From Amyelois transitella (lineage: Eukaryota; Arthropoda; Insecta; Lepidoptera; Pyralidae), in NCBI RefSeq assembly GCF_032362555.1, contig NC_083516.1:3993001-4057000 (forward strand): a stretch of 64,000 nt of DNA. Reading direction: 5' to 3'. This document shows positions 1 through 13,734 of the stretch, one piece after another. How positions within the stretch are numbered: position 1 is the first letter of the stretch; each line of letters begins with the position of its first letter. The translations under genes and the position numbers were made by a program. The notes beneath the pieces were generated by a model. It was given only the letters and a program-made list of their open reading frames with translations, did not search any database and had not been told where the DNA came from.

Positions 1-2916
1 TCCTTTGTTAACATTTATCAATATCAGTCAGCGACTCGGGTAAACTAGACAAACAAAAAAAAAACTAGATTTTAAGTCGGGCGGTGACCCACAGGCACGG
101 TGTAAAATAGCCTACTGATACAACGTCGAAAATTTGGAGACTGAAAATTCCAACAAAACTTGTAAAATATATAACGCATGGAAATTGATTCGTAGCGGTA
201 GGTTACCTTTATGAGGCATTAAAATTAGTTTCCAATATTTAGACTACTTCCTGAAACTATGTAAATAAGTGTACTTTCACGACAGTAGCAATTAGTTGGG
301 AGTACATACTATTGTGCGCAATAATCTATCTCGTAGATACAACACGAGGCGGGCGTATGTATATACACGAGGCGAAGACGCGACACGTGTGGAAATACAG
401 CAGGCAGACACCATGGCGCGTGCGAATGCGCTCGGCATAAGCAACGACGCTGGTCTCATTTTGGACCCAAAATGAGATCCAAAATGGCAGAGATTCTCAT
501 CTGAATTGCTCGTAAATCCGTTTCGAAAATGTAAGTATGGTAAGGCAAAATAATTTGTACGTATTGTGAGTGTGGTAAGGCAAAATTTATATAGAGAACT
601 AGCTGTTGCCCGCGACTTCGTTCATCATCCTCCTCAGGGTCTCAAATCTTATCTACGTACCAAATTTCATCAAAATCGGTTCGGTGGTTTAGGCGTGAAA
701 GCGTTACAGACATATAGGTAAACAGACAGGGTTCCTTTCTAATTTATAATATTAGCATGGATTTGGTTCTTACAATTACAATTACGATACCGCTAATGAC
801 TAAAAGGGTTGCAAATCTTTAAAATTAATTTGTCTCATCTTAAACGTATTTTTGCGTGAAATAAAACGTTCGGTTATGAACGTATACGCAATCAAATTTC
901 TGAAATCTTAGGTTTGATAAGAAGATAAACAGGTTAGTAGGGCAGTTCCACCTCCACCAGTCGCGACCCTAAACATTACGATGGCCAGATCAAAGTTCTG
1001 TATACTGATAATAACTTTACATTGTCTAGCACATAACGTCTGCTAATCTCATTTATTGATATCCCCTTGACCTATTACGGCATTTAGCTGCGCAATAACT
1101 TAAATTTGGCGCAATTCACGTGAATTAATATTTTTATCTTTATCCGTCTACAATTTTAATGTAATCTATGACAGCCGACGGACTTGGACGTGCACGCACC
1201 AGGCGCGTGCTACAAAGATGGGTGTCTCGCTAAAATTTGACCTTGCTTTAAATTCTACCATTCCTACCACAGATACAAAGGTTTGAAGCGTGCCGATTGA
1301 AAAAATTAGATTTAGCACTTAGTAAATACACAGAACTATAGTTAATACGAATACTTTATTTTTAAAAATGTTAATTTATTAAATACAAAGTTGCATTGCT
1401 TATTTTTATAGAACAAATTGTCGATTGCGGGTTTGTCCGTCGCTTCAGAAGTAGATTAAGGGCAAGGGCAGTAGGTTATGGACAGCAATAGTTGATGTTT
1501 TAATGATGGACACAACTTCCTGGTTATTGTAACGCAAACTATCTCTAGTATTGTATGTTAATATGTGATTCCGGGTTTGTTCTACCTCTTTTAATAGAAA
1601 AAATAAATAGGATATGAAGAAATTATGACTATCATAGCTAAAATACTAGATAGAAATAGTAAAAGACCAAATATTAATGAAATAGACTTAATAAAATAAC
1701 GAGCTCATAGCAGCTTCTATCTGGTTATAATAGAGGTTAGTAGGATTAGTAAGCTTAGGACAGTTCAGATATTGCGGTGTTCAACAGGCGATGAATGTAT
1801 AATCAAATACATACACGTGACTGAACTAACCATTATGAAGTTGGGGAGCTAGTGTGAAACGTGATTAAAGTTTACGCTGCCTTATTATTGGGGCTGCTGA
1901 TTTGCATTAATTTAGATCAAACTAAAGTCGAGTTGCAGGTTGATGGCAAACTAGAATGAACTAGTGGAAATAAAAATTTGCGAGAGCAGACCCTTTGATT
2001 AACAATCAGTGTCTTGATTGTTAAGGAACATGTAATCCATACATAATAATTGGTCGGTTACAGAAAAGAACATGTTAATTTTTTTGTAAATTGGAATGAG
2101 TTCATTCTAATTCGTTAACACGCGTTATTTGTTGTTTGTTGCTTAACCTGTGGTGCGTATGTTTATTGCGATTGCCGTATATTTACCGAGACAGCCATGC
2201 ATACCCATCCTCCAATGTTGAAATTATGAACATTCTTACTTAGCCATATTTTCCAGAAAAATGGCGCCAAACGGAAGCATTATAAAATTAGTTTCTTTAA
2301 ATAGACGGAATTCAGCAAACATCCAGCAAAGGAGGAAAATTTTAAAAATGAGTGAAGTTTGGCAAATTGTAAACCATGGTTAAAAGAAAAACTTAATACC
2401 TAATTATTTAATATGTCAACTACTTATATTAATACGAAGTATAGTGTACTTTTGTACAATTTAAATCAATATGTGCCGTAGACTTTACGCCGCGTGATTT
2501 CAGCAAAGAGAAGAGCAGAGAAGTTTTGTTTAACTATCGCTGAGGTGATACTTCGGGCTCGACCGTCACCTTAAGGAAGTTCTTCTGCCAGGATAGGTAT
2601 TATGCCTGGGGAACAGCAGCTCCGACGATGTGCAGTCTTAGGTTGTAGTTATGCTCTAATACGTGAAATGTTTGATTGCACGATTTAGCATACGCGCTGT
2701 TGATAAGCTTAGTGATGTTGCCACATAACAAAAACAGTTACAATACAACATTAAAATAAAGTCACCCGAGATGGCCCGGTGGCTTTAAATAATAAATCAT
2801 TTTACAGCATGCCGAATATCATCGACAAGATGTCTTCAGTGGACCCAGAATTTTAAACCCGATAAAATAAGATTGGGGATACGCTGTTTTGAAAGAGTCT
2901 AAATACGTTAACTTAC
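1..2916. other. Left edge, presumed Atg1 intron
   Basis: Non-coding AT-rich DNA lying downstream (on the minus strand) of the second visible Atg1 exon, so it should be intron sequence of that gene. I see no further kinase exon. It holds a LINE/SINE-type 3' end at about 601-760 and a small hairpin at 452-480, where 13-base arms flank a 3-base loop. The rest shows nothing I recognise. Confidence 0.6.
601..760 (+). repeat. LINE/SINE-type 3' end (CCCGCGACTTCG family)
   Basis: Begins with the 'GCCCGCGACTTCGTT' phrase, continues with 'CAAATTTCATCAAAATCGGT', and ends near 'TAATATTAGCATGG'. This arrangement is typical of very abundant non-LTR-derived 3' ends in moth genomes. A related but different copy lies at 36254-36470. 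No coding capacity. Confidence 0.55.
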
Positions 2917-5305
2917 CTCCATGACGACATAGACGTATGCCGGGCTGTCCATGCAATCATGCATCGCGACTAGGTTCGTGTGGTGCAAAGCTGTCAGCTC
3001 ACGCAAGATCTTGATTTCTTTCACCAGAATTTCTGACGCTTTCTGGATCCCTTTTTTTGTCACTACCTTCACAGCAACTGACTGTGACGGATTCTGGAAC
3101 AAAGCAAAATACATTTAACTGTACGTGATACGACTATGATAAAAACGCTTATTTATTCTGTATGCAGGTTATTATTTTAGATAATATAACAATGGCTGGA
3201 ATGCGTTGACTTCGCATGATTGTTGGCTAAAGTACAATGAAATCTGTGGGAATGGTGATGGTGCAAAAAGTTGGCAAGCATTTTTAGTTTATATGTATTT
3301 TGTTGGCTATTGAATATCAACTAAGGAACTTATGCCAAAGATGTAGTAAAGAACACATATTTTTCTATATTATGTATATCCGTAATAGAATGGATTAAAA
3401 TCTATAATAGCTGCATCTGATACGGGTAATAATTATGGAATACTTAAATAACTGCCATGCGCTCAGTGCCAATATTGTACGCGAGGTTTGCACAAGTTCT
3501 TATAAGAAGTTACTTTACAGTATTATATAATTATAGGTTGCTCTGTAAATTGATAAGGCAAATGCAGTGAGCGTTGCTTAAGGTCGTCGCAGGTGGGCGA
3601 GCTATACGTGCAGCAAGGTCCTGGCTGCATCTTTAAATTTGTATACACGTAAGAGCACTGTTAACACTGAAACTAATGTACATAACTCCGAAAAAAGTAA
3701 CTGGTAATAGCTGGGGTAGGATTTGAAACTGTGCCTCCACCACACGCAACTGTTCCCGTATCCATTCGAAAAAATACGCGGACGCTCTAGCCGCGGCCAA
3801 CAGCTACCAACATAATTATTCAGAGCACGCATTTTAATTTCACGTTATTTCAAAATCTATAAATCCAATTGTGCTATAAAGGGCAATATTATATTCGTAA
3901 AATACCCTTTATGATGATACAACTTTTGATCATAAGGATATGTATATCCTCGTGTAGTAATAATGCTCAAAAACCTTTTAATTTACATAATTTTTTAACA
4001 TATAAAATACCTTATAGTAATTAAATTATAGAAGTTAGATATATTGTGTCGAGGACTTTTTATAGATCTTTTAAAAACCTACTATATTTTTGTCATACAT
4101 TATATGCCTAGATAATCAGTCGTGTGGCCAGCACACGCCATAAAAGATTGAAGTAGCGCTTTTTCCCGGATTACTTCATAAATATTGATTAATCTGTCTG
4201 AAACCTAATAAAATTAAAAAAAAAAAACAAATATATTATTATGGCACTTTCAGATAATGTAGCTTTCTAAAAAGTGAAAAAGGAGGAAACTAGTTTATGA
4301 CTTTATTCGTTATTACAAACGTAAGAAATCTTTTTTCTTTATTAATAGTGTTGATGATATCTTGATGAAGGACATCGTGGGCAAGCCCGTCGCCTAGTTG
4401 TTTATGAAATTATGAATTGTAAGCAGAAGAGAAAGCAATGCTAAATTACTCTTAAAAATCATAATGTTACTCAGTAACGAGGAATATGGTTAGAAAAAAC
4501 TTTTCATTTGATTTTATTTATATATATTGTAAAAATTTCCGATTTCCATCTGACTTTATATGAATGGCGTTTCAAAACTCCTAATGTAAATACACTACAA
4601 CCTCAGGTCACGATTGGGCAGTGCATTTGTAATTAAAGGGGCTGTGCGGAAGGCGAGCTAATATTAGCCTCCTTACATTCCGTAGGCTGGTGGAGCGATT
4701 TCAGCTTGACCTGATTTCGACACGTTCCCTGTTGACTGGGAGCATTTTGTAGGCCAAGTATACTAAATCGATTTGAACGAATGTTTATTCTGTGATCTAG
4801 CAATAGGGATTAAACTCCTCTCCGGAACTACAGAAAAGCAATCTAATTGATGCTTGCGCGGTCACGGTCGTCCATTAGGTGGCGTAAGGTATGATAGTGA
4901 TTATCATACCAAATCTCTCGTTTGCCAAACCTCACAGGGATGCAAAGAAATTTTGTAAAGAGTATACACACTAATCATTGTCAGCCTTGTTCATAAACGT
5001 TACTTAAATTTTAAGATACACTTTAAGTCATATAAATGTTTGGTAAAAAAAAAAAAGTATTTTATTCAAACATGACGGCCTCCGTGGCGCAGCGGTAGTG
5101 CGCTTGTCTGTGTCACCGGAAGTCCCGGGTTCGAATCCCGGCCAGGGCATGATGAGAAACGAACTTTCTCTGATTGGCCCAGGGTCTTGGATGTTTATCT
5201 ATACAAGTATTTATTATAAAATATAGTATCGTTGAGTTAGTATCTCGTAACACAAGTTTCGAACTTACTTCGAGGCTAACTCAATCTGTGTTATTTGTCC
5301 AGTAC

Positions 5306-5344
<39 letters not shown>

Positions 5345-8300
5345 AAAGTGACAGTGGCATGCATTATTTCTTTCCTTTTCTACGAACAATTCTTCTACAG
5401 CCAGATAGCTACCACTAAAGTTAAAAACTACCACGATATTGCCAGGGTTAAAAAAAATAAGGGATTTTTAATTAATACCGGACTTAACAGGTTTTATGAA
5501 TAATAAAATTTAAGACACTGCTTAAGTCTTAATCAACGTTTCAGTGAAGACAAGAAATTTTTATTAATAAGGCTGTAAGTCGAGAGAGCTTTTTTACTTG
5601 AAATAGAAGTGTCATTGTGGGTGTAATGGACGCGTATAATATAGATATATATTTAATATATGTAGATCCTAACTTTTATTATTTATCGTGAAACTTTGTT
5701 CAAAAACAAATCTGAATGTGACTTCAAATGGTACACCCCACGCGTGTGCAGCACCATGTCGTGCGCCCTTGGGAGGCATGGGCCGTGACGTATTGTCCAG
5801 GTACTGGTATTGTCCCTTGCACTTGGAACAAAGGAATGAAATCCAACCCAAACTCAGCACGACCACTAAATATTTTTTTCTTCCAAGATGGGACAATATA
5901 TGTAGGAGGTTTTCAATATTGCTAACTTTTTGCCAACACATGACTTTCTTTTGACTACTCCATTTTTTTTTCATATATAGCCCATATAATTAGAATATTT
6001 GGCGTTCTTTTAAATACAAAATCTAATTTGTTTCTTTTTTTATCGAACCCTATTGACTTTTCCGATTCAATATTTATGTTCATTTGATTGAAAGAAAGAA
6101 AGTAAAATTGTATATTTGGTACAAAAAACAAATAGTTGCGAAGTTAATGTCCCAGAGGGCGTACATAAAACAAGAAGTTAATTCTGATTTCGTTAAAATT
6201 TAATATTAGTAGTTATTCGGTATGATTTTACCTATATTATTATAATACTATTACCTATTGCTTTTAAAGTAATTGACTTGTAAGTTAAGTAGCTGTTTAT
6301 CTTAATGATACTAATTAACTACGTCTATTCGTTTGTATAATTTGATAGGTAAGCACACTGAGACACTCAAAAGTAAACAAGACAGACATTCAAAACAAAC
6401 AGTAAGTATGGCCCACTTCGCCAAATGTAGGTATTCCCAATGAAATATACGATTTTACATCAATACAATAAACAACAAACAATTTTATGTTGTTGTTTAC
6501 CTATTTTATGCTATTGCTTTTCATTTGATATTATATGGGATGCTGTGGCTAACTGATACCTAGTTGAAACAAAAAGTAGGGACATGTGTATTAATGCCGT
6601 GAAGTCTATGTACCGGCACCAGTTTATTTCTAAGTTAGAAAATTCGTTACTAGCAATATGAAATTCATATAATATGAATAGCGTTTGTAATAATTATGTC
6701 GAGTATGGTCTGAGCGATGACGAGGTGATTTGTTCATGTGTACCCAGCAAATTTGTATAGTTTCATATTTATTCATATCTATAGGGTATAAGAGCTACAT
6801 ACTAGCCATAATGATTATCTCGTGGAAGAAACTCATTATCCGGTTAAGAGCATAGACCTCTTCAATCTACGAGTCGTCGACACTGTTTTTTTTGTAACGC
6901 GATAGAATATAGATGTCCTCGCAGTTCAAAGGAGTCAGTTTTTGTTATTTGCTATATGTATTTCCAGATATTTTCTTTGTCATTCACGATTGGCAATACA
7001 TTTAACAGTTTGTATCGCTTGTTTATTTGAAGCGGCTAACACTTGGTAACTGGTTTAAGATTAATCACTTGATGACATCAGACAAATTGTCTATGTCATA
7101 TTTTGCAAAAAGTGACTTCCCTTAGAACCATTTTTGAAATTATTAAATAAATTAAAGGAATATTTTTAAGCCCTCATTTATTTATATTTTGTGTTATAGT
7201 ACCAACCCTAGGACCAACTGTCGGCTTCGCAATTGGATAATTAAGGGCACGCGTTGGATAGCCTAGATAAAGCCAGCTGCACACACAAACCAGAATGGGA
7301 GCAGCTGCTGAGGTGCAGTACCCACATGCGAACCTGGTTCACTAGCAGCGACCTCAAATGGCGCGAACCAGGTGGTAGCTAGTGTTATTAATATAACGTT
7401 AGCTTCCACCTGTGACTCTGCTCGCTTACTACTTTTGTACGTAATGATAATCTCTTAATATATACTGATCTATATTAATTAGTTATATTACTGCTACTTT
7501 TACTAGAGTCGTTAGGCATTTCATAACTATTTCATTTTGAAAAGAATTCATTAGAATTTTTTAAAAATAAAATCATACATACATACATATAGTCGTCCAT
7601 ATCCCTTGCGGGGTAGACAGAGCCAACAGTCTTGAAGACTGACAGGCCACATTCAGCTTTTTGGCTTGATGATAGAATTTAGATTCAAATAGTGACAGGT
7701 TGCTAAATCCTTTCTTGTCTTATTTAAATTAATTATTTCATATAAGATGTAAAACCACACATGAGTTATATAAACTGATTGAAAAAACCAATGATTATAA
7801 TTGTTGATTTTCTGTGCCGTGTGGTTCCCGGCACCTATATAAAAAAAAAAATAGGACCACTCCATCTCTTTCCCATGGATGTCGTAAAAGGCGACTAAAG
7901 GATAGGCTTACAAACTTGAGATTCTTCTTTTAAGTGATGGGCTAGCAACCTGTCACTATTTGAATCTCAAATCTATTTTAAAGCCAAATAGCTGAACGTG
8001 GCCATTCAGTCTTTTCAAGACTGTTGGTTCTGTCTACCCCGAAAGGGATATAGACGTGACAAAGTACAGACAAAAGCAATCAGAAACTTCAACAGTCAAA
8101 GTTAACACCCAATAGCATTGGGGCACTCAGTATGCTTTGATGTGCATTAGTAACGAGTTTGAGTCCGTGAGTATGAGTCCGTGTGTCAGTGATATTATTA
8201 AAAATTTTTTTGTTACTTTTTGTCCACACTAATAATAAAGTAAAAATATTTGTATTTTTTGTATGTTTGTAATGAATAAACTCACAAACTACTGAACTGA

Positions 8301-10252
8301 TTTTTCACATATTTGAATGATGAAATCTGGTACACATGTTAGAATAGACTTTTGGGAACAACATTGGCTACTTTTTTTCTGGAAATTGCCACATGAGCAA
8401 ACACTAGTTTTCATAAGAATTTGGTGCACAATTGAATGTAGAAAACTCCTTAGAGAAGTTCCTTAAGGAGCACCAAGAAAAGATTTCTTGAAATTCCCAC
8501 AGAACCAGATTTACAGGACATTACATTTTATTTATTTTAGTTTCACCAAATTTGGAACAAAAATATTATACAGGAGATAAATCAAAAGAAACAAGCATTT
8601 TAATCTTAGCTAGGTAAGTATCTTCTCATTTAATTTGTAAACAAATATATACTTTCTTTTGCATTATTTTGATAACAGCAAATAAATAGCCATATCTTGA
8701 AGTTTAACACAAAGTCAGAGGTTAAAGACCTGAGCATTTGTTTATAGTTTAAGCAAACCTATTTCCTCTAAGAAGGTTGATGTTCATTATGACTTTGAAA
8801 ATATGGCTATTTGGTTTTTAATGAGTCATAGTCTATTTATGTTAAAATTGTAACTATTACTCTACCTCTATACCTTAACCATTCAGCTAATTTAAAGCCC
8901 TCTGTCTATCCTAATGGCTGCATGCTTTCATGCATAAATACAGAGGTTTATGAGTATGTGAGTTAGCTACACTTTCATAAAAATACTACAGCAAGGTATT
9001 TGGATGCAACTTTACGGCTGTTACATGAAAATAATATAGTAAGCTAATTTGTAAGCAAGCAAAGCCACAATAGGAAGCTAGATATTGAAAATTTTTATGC
9101 AATTTTCTTAGTTGCAGTTTCAATGGAAAAAATGGCATACTTCATTTTTTTATGCATAGAACTTGATACATTAAACCATTCAAGATTCCATGCATATAAT
9201 GTATGCACAGACAAAGGCAATTCTTTCTTAATAAAAACATGATGATAACAACTATCAACTCTGTATGGACCACTAAGCTAAAGTACAAGCTGAAATGTAA
9301 CGAAACATCTGAAATAGTTGTGAAACTGTAAACAACATAGATAAGAAACAATTACCAGAACAAAATTATAAAAGACAAAAATAAAAATAAATTTTTACCT
9401 ACGAGCTATAAAAACACATAATATACCTACATAAAATGACATCATAATTCTTCTAGGCAAAAATCTAGATCAATCTTGATACACTATTTCTTAACTCGGC
9501 CGGTTTAGAAATAGTGTATTAGTATTTAAAATAATTCTTTTTTAAATAGGAACATTTCAGTAAGGTTTTTCTAAAAATCAGATTGAAGCTACCACAGTAA
9601 CAACCTACCCATTTACTTATTCAATTAAATTGTAATTAGGTAGGTACTGAAGTTCAAGTCTGGCTTAATTTCAATCATAATTATTTAATATTAATGATTA
9701 AAATAATGTGGAAAAATGTGTAATGTTTTAATTGAAATTTCTAGTGTTTGATTTGGAGAAGTAACTGTTATTAAAATAAATTTCTTAAGTGTACCAAGTT
9801 TCTTGTATAACATTACAAATACCATGCTATAAAAATACCTCAAGAAACAAATAATCACAAAATTCAAGTTGCATGTACCTAGTTATATTTACAAAACAGA
9901 CAACAAATATAAAAAATATGAATTGAATTATTTGTGCCAAGATTGAAACAAATGCGTTGTTTGTTATACTAATTTACCTACAACGCCTACGACGATCACA
10001 TATCGATTTAGCGAGAAAAATATTAAGCATATTTGATTTCAAGTATAGTTTATGAAATGCAAGAGAAAAACAAACAAAACAATGACGCAGAATCTTATGT
10101 GTAGTAAGGAAGGAACTCACCTTTCTCCTCCTTCCTTTGTATACCATGGCAAAGGCTCCATGGCCTATGATATCTTGTTTGGTGAATTCGTATTCACCAA
10201 CCTGGGTTACCTCCATTTTCATTAACTTTCCCTTAACCACTGACATTTTCAC
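2917..10252 (-). CDS. Atg1: Autophagy kinase Atg1/ULK, 5' exons (partial)
   Basis: Start of a serine/threonine kinase of the Atg1 (unc-51/ULK1/2) family, which initiates autophagosome formation. Exon 1 is 10121-10252 (44 codons; donor GTGAGT). Exon 2 is 2917-3093 (59 codons; acceptor TTCCAG, donor GTAAGT). Both join in phase 0. Exon 1 carries the glycine-rich nucleotide loop (GHGAFAMVYKG). Exon 2 carries the catalytic lysine segment (VAVKVVTKKG), the C-helix region (KEIKILRELTALHH) and the hinge approach (YVYVVME), all close to ULK/Atg1. The first Met is used as the start, but Met 3 or Met 11-12 are also possible. The remaining kinase and C-terminal exons must lie left of the window. The intron between the two exons is about 7 kb and full of repeats. 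Confidence 0.88.
5077..5343 (+). repeat. tRNA-derived SINE with poly(A) tail
   Basis: The head resembles a tRNA with a Pol III A box (TGGCGCAGCGG, 5085-5095) and B box (GGTTCGAATCC, 5128-5138). A tRNA-unrelated body follows ('ATGATGAGAAACGAAC', 'TGATTGGCCCAGGGTCTTGG'), then an uninterrupted run of 32 A at 5312-5343. This organisation is that of an insect SINE rather than a functional tRNA. The long pure A run suggests a recent insertion. I could not define target duplications. Confidence 0.8.
7574..7704 (-). repeat. Moth SINE (ATGT-tail family), truncated
   Basis: 3' part of the commonest SINE family in this window. Read on the minus strand it contains 'GACAGGTTGCT', 'CCCGCAAGGGATA' and an (ATGT)n tail. 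The 5' half is missing. It stands in inverted orientation to the copy at 7814-8060. Confidence 0.75.
7814..8060 (+). repeat. Moth SINE (ATGT-tail family), near full length
   Basis: Starts with 'GTGCCGTGTGGTTCCCGGCA', has the body phrases 'CATCTCTTTCCCATGGATG' and 'GTCGTAAAAGGCGACTAA', and ends at 'GGGATATAGACGTGA'. This is the reference layout for the family. Other copies lie at 11454, 13902, 18497, 19119, 25028, 27943, 29726, 35089, 35437, 45539 and 56664. Confidence 0.8.
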
Positions 10253-11354
10253 AATGTATATTTATTTACAGTCTAGGACAACAATACAACAAAAGATCAA
10301 TAAATTTATCTTCAAATACTGTAGTGGAACTTGACTAAGCGCTACATTCTGATCACAGTTAGCTCCAAATCACTTCCTCGTTTTCATTGTTAAACTCGTT
10401 AGATATACTAGATTATCAACCTTAGAACATAATTCTGTTTTAACCGATCACAACACACAATGAATGCTAAATGTGTAAAAGTGATTTTATTTTGTGTTGA
10501 TTTTGCAGAGTAGAATATTGGGTTGCCACTACACAAAAAAGAATGACATTAAGTGCTGCCATTATTGAAAGTAATAAGAAACTACCATGGATAACATAAA
10601 AAAAGTTAAATATAATTTATAAATACCCTTGTCATAAAATTTTCACCCAATTTTTTCTGATTTGAAATCAAAGCAAGCAGAAAAATATTAGTCTTTTTTT
10701 TACGCAAGTAAATAGCTTTTCTGAAATACGAAAATATAGCAATACTTTGTAGAAATTATCATTTCAACAAATTTAATTGGCTGACTGAGAAGACTGACTA
10801 GGTAGGTGTTGCCAAAGTAGACAGTAAAAAAATAATTATCCATTAAAATAGTTGACCGCGACTTCGTATGAGTGGAAGAGTTCATATTTTGTCATGGCAT
10901 TTTTATATATTACATAGTGATTTTATCGTTTGTGTTGCCCAAATTACTTATTACAAATACTCCATTATGTATATTGTTCTGTTCCGTGTTAATATCTATA
11001 TTAGATAAATAGAGAATAAGAGGATAAAAAAAACAAAATGATTTTTCAAAAAATTGTTCATATTAGTATGAAGTTCATTAAAATAAATAAGAAAATGTAA
11101 AAACACTTTATTTCTATTTTATTACTGTGGCATAGATTAGCCATTACTTTGATTAAGATTAACTTAGAATTTTCAAATCAACTATTCAACATTATAAGTA
11201 AACAATATGGGATGGATATTTCAGAAACAAGTCTACTTTATTAGTGCGAACTGTACTGACCACATCAGTATGTGTAGACTGCAATGATAAAATTAATGTC
11301 AAAAATAACACAGAAATAAAGTATTTAATGTTGTAACACTTCCTAATATAATAA
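10253..11354. other. Atg1 upstream / DENR downstream spacer
   Basis: Spacer between the Atg1 start (10252, transcribed leftward) and the DENR stop (11355, also leftward). The Atg1 promoter and 5' UTR should lie here, but no clear TATA or initiator stands out. A TTTATT at 11237-11242 (AATAAA on the minus strand) is a plausible DENR poly(A) signal about 110 bases past its stop. Confidence 0.5.
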
Positions 11355-12598
11355 CTATCTTTTCTGGTCTCCGAGATCTTCAATGCTATCTTCATCAATC
11401 TGAAAAAATAAATACAAATCAAATATAGAATCAATAAATCCATACAATTACATGTGCTGTGTGTTTCCCCACACTTTAAAAAAATCACTCCATATCTTTC
11501 CCATGGGTGTTGTAAAAGGGGACTAAGGGATAAGCTTATAAAATTTTGAGTCATTTTGTAGGCAATAGGCTAGCAACCTGGCCTATTTGAATCTCAATTT
11601 CATTATAAAGCCATTTAGCTGAAAGATTATGAAATGAAGAGATTTCTCAGAAGACATCATAAGGTGTTGTGCTAAATTCTGAACGTAAGTGACCATCACT
11701 ATCCGACTCATTTGTGATGATACAAATCATCTTAACAAGAAGAAACAAAATCTTAAAACTGATTGTTGACTATTTTATTACAAAACTTTGCAACCAACAC
11801 TAAACTTCTCCAAAGTGGAATCTTACCTCAGGCCACTTCTCTGGTATAATGTCAAAAAGATCATCTTTTACATCTCCTTGAATGACAATCTCGTCATCCC
11901 CAGTGACTGAAGAACCACAAGCGAATTTGGTTCCGAAGAATTTTGCTGCTACTTTCAAATCTATATCTGTAACATAATTAAACATATTGCTATTATATCT
12001 TATTCAAAAATATCACATGTTAACATTCATGAATAGACCCACAAACAAATCTGTTGAGAATAATGCATCTACTTGGGTTTTGCATCTAACTGCACATTAC
12101 CATTATTGTTCTCATATATGTACTAAAATATCTTGTTTTATGTATTTTAAAATATATTTAATGAATAAGTATTTTCTTACCAAAAGTGCTTAAGCCAGAA
12201 ACCACTGTGACAGATTTCTTTTTACCACGGGGAGCCCGTGATACTTGAACTAATTTGGGCACATCTTCCTTTTTCTTTGATTTGAGCATCCCTTTACCAC
12301 CACGTTTTTGTCGCTTCTTTTCTTCTTCTCCACCTGCATTTTCTTCTTCGTCTGAAATATTAGGCAGTTGAATTAAATTGAAAGTAATAATAACCTTAAC
12401 TATAAAAAAATGTCGCTTACCAATTTTTACTTTTTCAAATTCTGTCGGCAAGTTCTTTTCTAACCATTGTTTACATTTGTCGTATTCAGGATAGTATTCA
12501 CAATATTCTATTGGCATGGAACAATTTCCACAATACTGCACTTTTATCGGGTATGTGACTCCATTCCTAGGTCCCATTGTTAAATCTCTGTCAGCCAT
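11355..12598 (-). CDS. DENR: Density-regulated protein DENR (Tma22)
   Basis: Ribosome recycling and translation re-initiation factor that works with MCTS1 in the cytosol. Four exons on the minus strand: 12421-12598, 12181-12351, 11827-11966 and 11355-11399, joining with phases 1, 1 and 0. The product is 177 aa against about 190-200 in the family. The N-terminus has the Cys-rich metal-binding segment ([12 protein letters not shown]). A charged Lys-rich linker follows ([13 protein letters not shown]). Exons 2-4 give the SUI1/eIF1-like domain, including [15 protein letters not shown] and the core [12 protein letters not shown], and end in [20 protein letters not shown] followed by QKR. The last exon is only 14 codons plus stop but fits the family end exactly. 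Start chosen at MADRDL. The intron after exon 3 holds a degenerate SINE. Confidence 0.95.
11454..11624 (+). repeat. Moth SINE copy, degenerate
   Basis: Diverged copy of the ATGT-tail SINE in the last DENR intron. It keeps 'CATATCTTTCCCATGGGTG' and 'GGCTAGCAACCTG' but lacks the 3' end. It lies antisense to DENR. Confidence 0.65.
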
Positions 12599-13734
12599 AG
12601 TTCAACGATTTTAAATAAAATTTCAATTAAGAACTTGCATGCTGAAAAAGTTGTGGTAATAAAATATGTTAAAATAGTTATTTTCAATAATATTCAGTTA
12701 TAATATGTAATTGAAGTGAACTTGCCTATTTTTTTACTTTGGCTGCCGCTTCTTTGACATTTGGGTGATTTGGGTCTTGGACTTGACGTTATTTTTTTTT
12801 GGTCGTTCTAATTCCCTCGTTTGTTTGGGAAGGCAAAGGGTACTAGCCCATGCAGTCACTCTCAAGTGACTCAGGACTTGACGTTAGGTTAGGTTATAGT
12901 AAAGAAAGAAAGAAAGAAAGAAAAATCTTTATTTGGCGCAAGATGTAACATAACATTTTCATTCATAAACAGAGATAAAAAAATAAAAAAAATACATGAT
13001 GCGACCAAAAGGGTTTCCACTCAGCATATGCATGTGTGTTTAATAATTTTGCCTTTGAGAAAGTAGGGTTTTTTGGCTGGAACTTATAAATACATATTAT
13101 GTTCAGCTATGGGATAACCTCCTCTACCAATAGAAACGATCAGAGGATGAGCTCTCAACCTTTATCCTTTTAAAACACAAATCAAAAAGCTGGTCTGATG
13201 CATCTTATACTTTAGTGGACTAGTGTAAGTTATTATTAATTAATAGAACATCTCTTATTAATATTATAAATTCCAAAGTACATATTTCTGTCTGTTCCGC
13301 TTTCACAGCTAAACCGCTGCTGGACCGATTCGAATGAAATTGGTAGGCATTATGTTAAAAATCCGCGTTCTAACACAGGATACATTTTTAGGGTTCTGTG
13401 CCTAAACAGTAAAAACGAGACCCTATTACTAAGCCTCTGCTGTCTGTATGTCCGTCTTTGTGTCACCAGGCTATATCTCCTAAACAGTGATAGCTAGAAA
13501 TATGAAATTTTCACAAATAGTGTAAGTATGTCGATTGCGGCTATAACAACAAATACTAAAAATTCAAATAAATATATATGGGGTGTCCCCATATATATTT
13601 ATATACAATAAGCATTGATTTGTGAAAATCCTGTAGGTATTCTTTTGATAGGTAGCGTTTAATTGGTTGCTTTTTCTAGAAGGTGCTAGTTTTGTCGCCT
13701 TTTTGTAGATGCCGATGTTCAATTCGTCGCTTTT

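Larger units (their letters stand above)
3094..10120. other. Atg1 intron 1, repeat-bearing
   Basis: About 7 kb between Atg1 exons 1 and 2. It contains a tRNA-derived SINE (5077-5343) and a head-to-head pair of another SINE (7574-8060). It also holds a non-LTR-like 3' end around 8270-8420 and an unexplained GC-richer island at 5690-5870. No convincing exon or nested gene was found in the remainder, which is AT-rich. Confidence 0.6.

Noticed and set aside
452-480. Functional terminator or small RNA from the hairpin
   Set aside because: The hairpin is real in sequence, but nothing around it (promoter boxes, conserved flank) supports a specific role.
5077-5148. tRNA gene
   Set aside because: A and B boxes are present, but the sequence continues into a SINE body with a poly(A) tail and I could not fit a clean acceptor-stem pairing. 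It is a SINE head.
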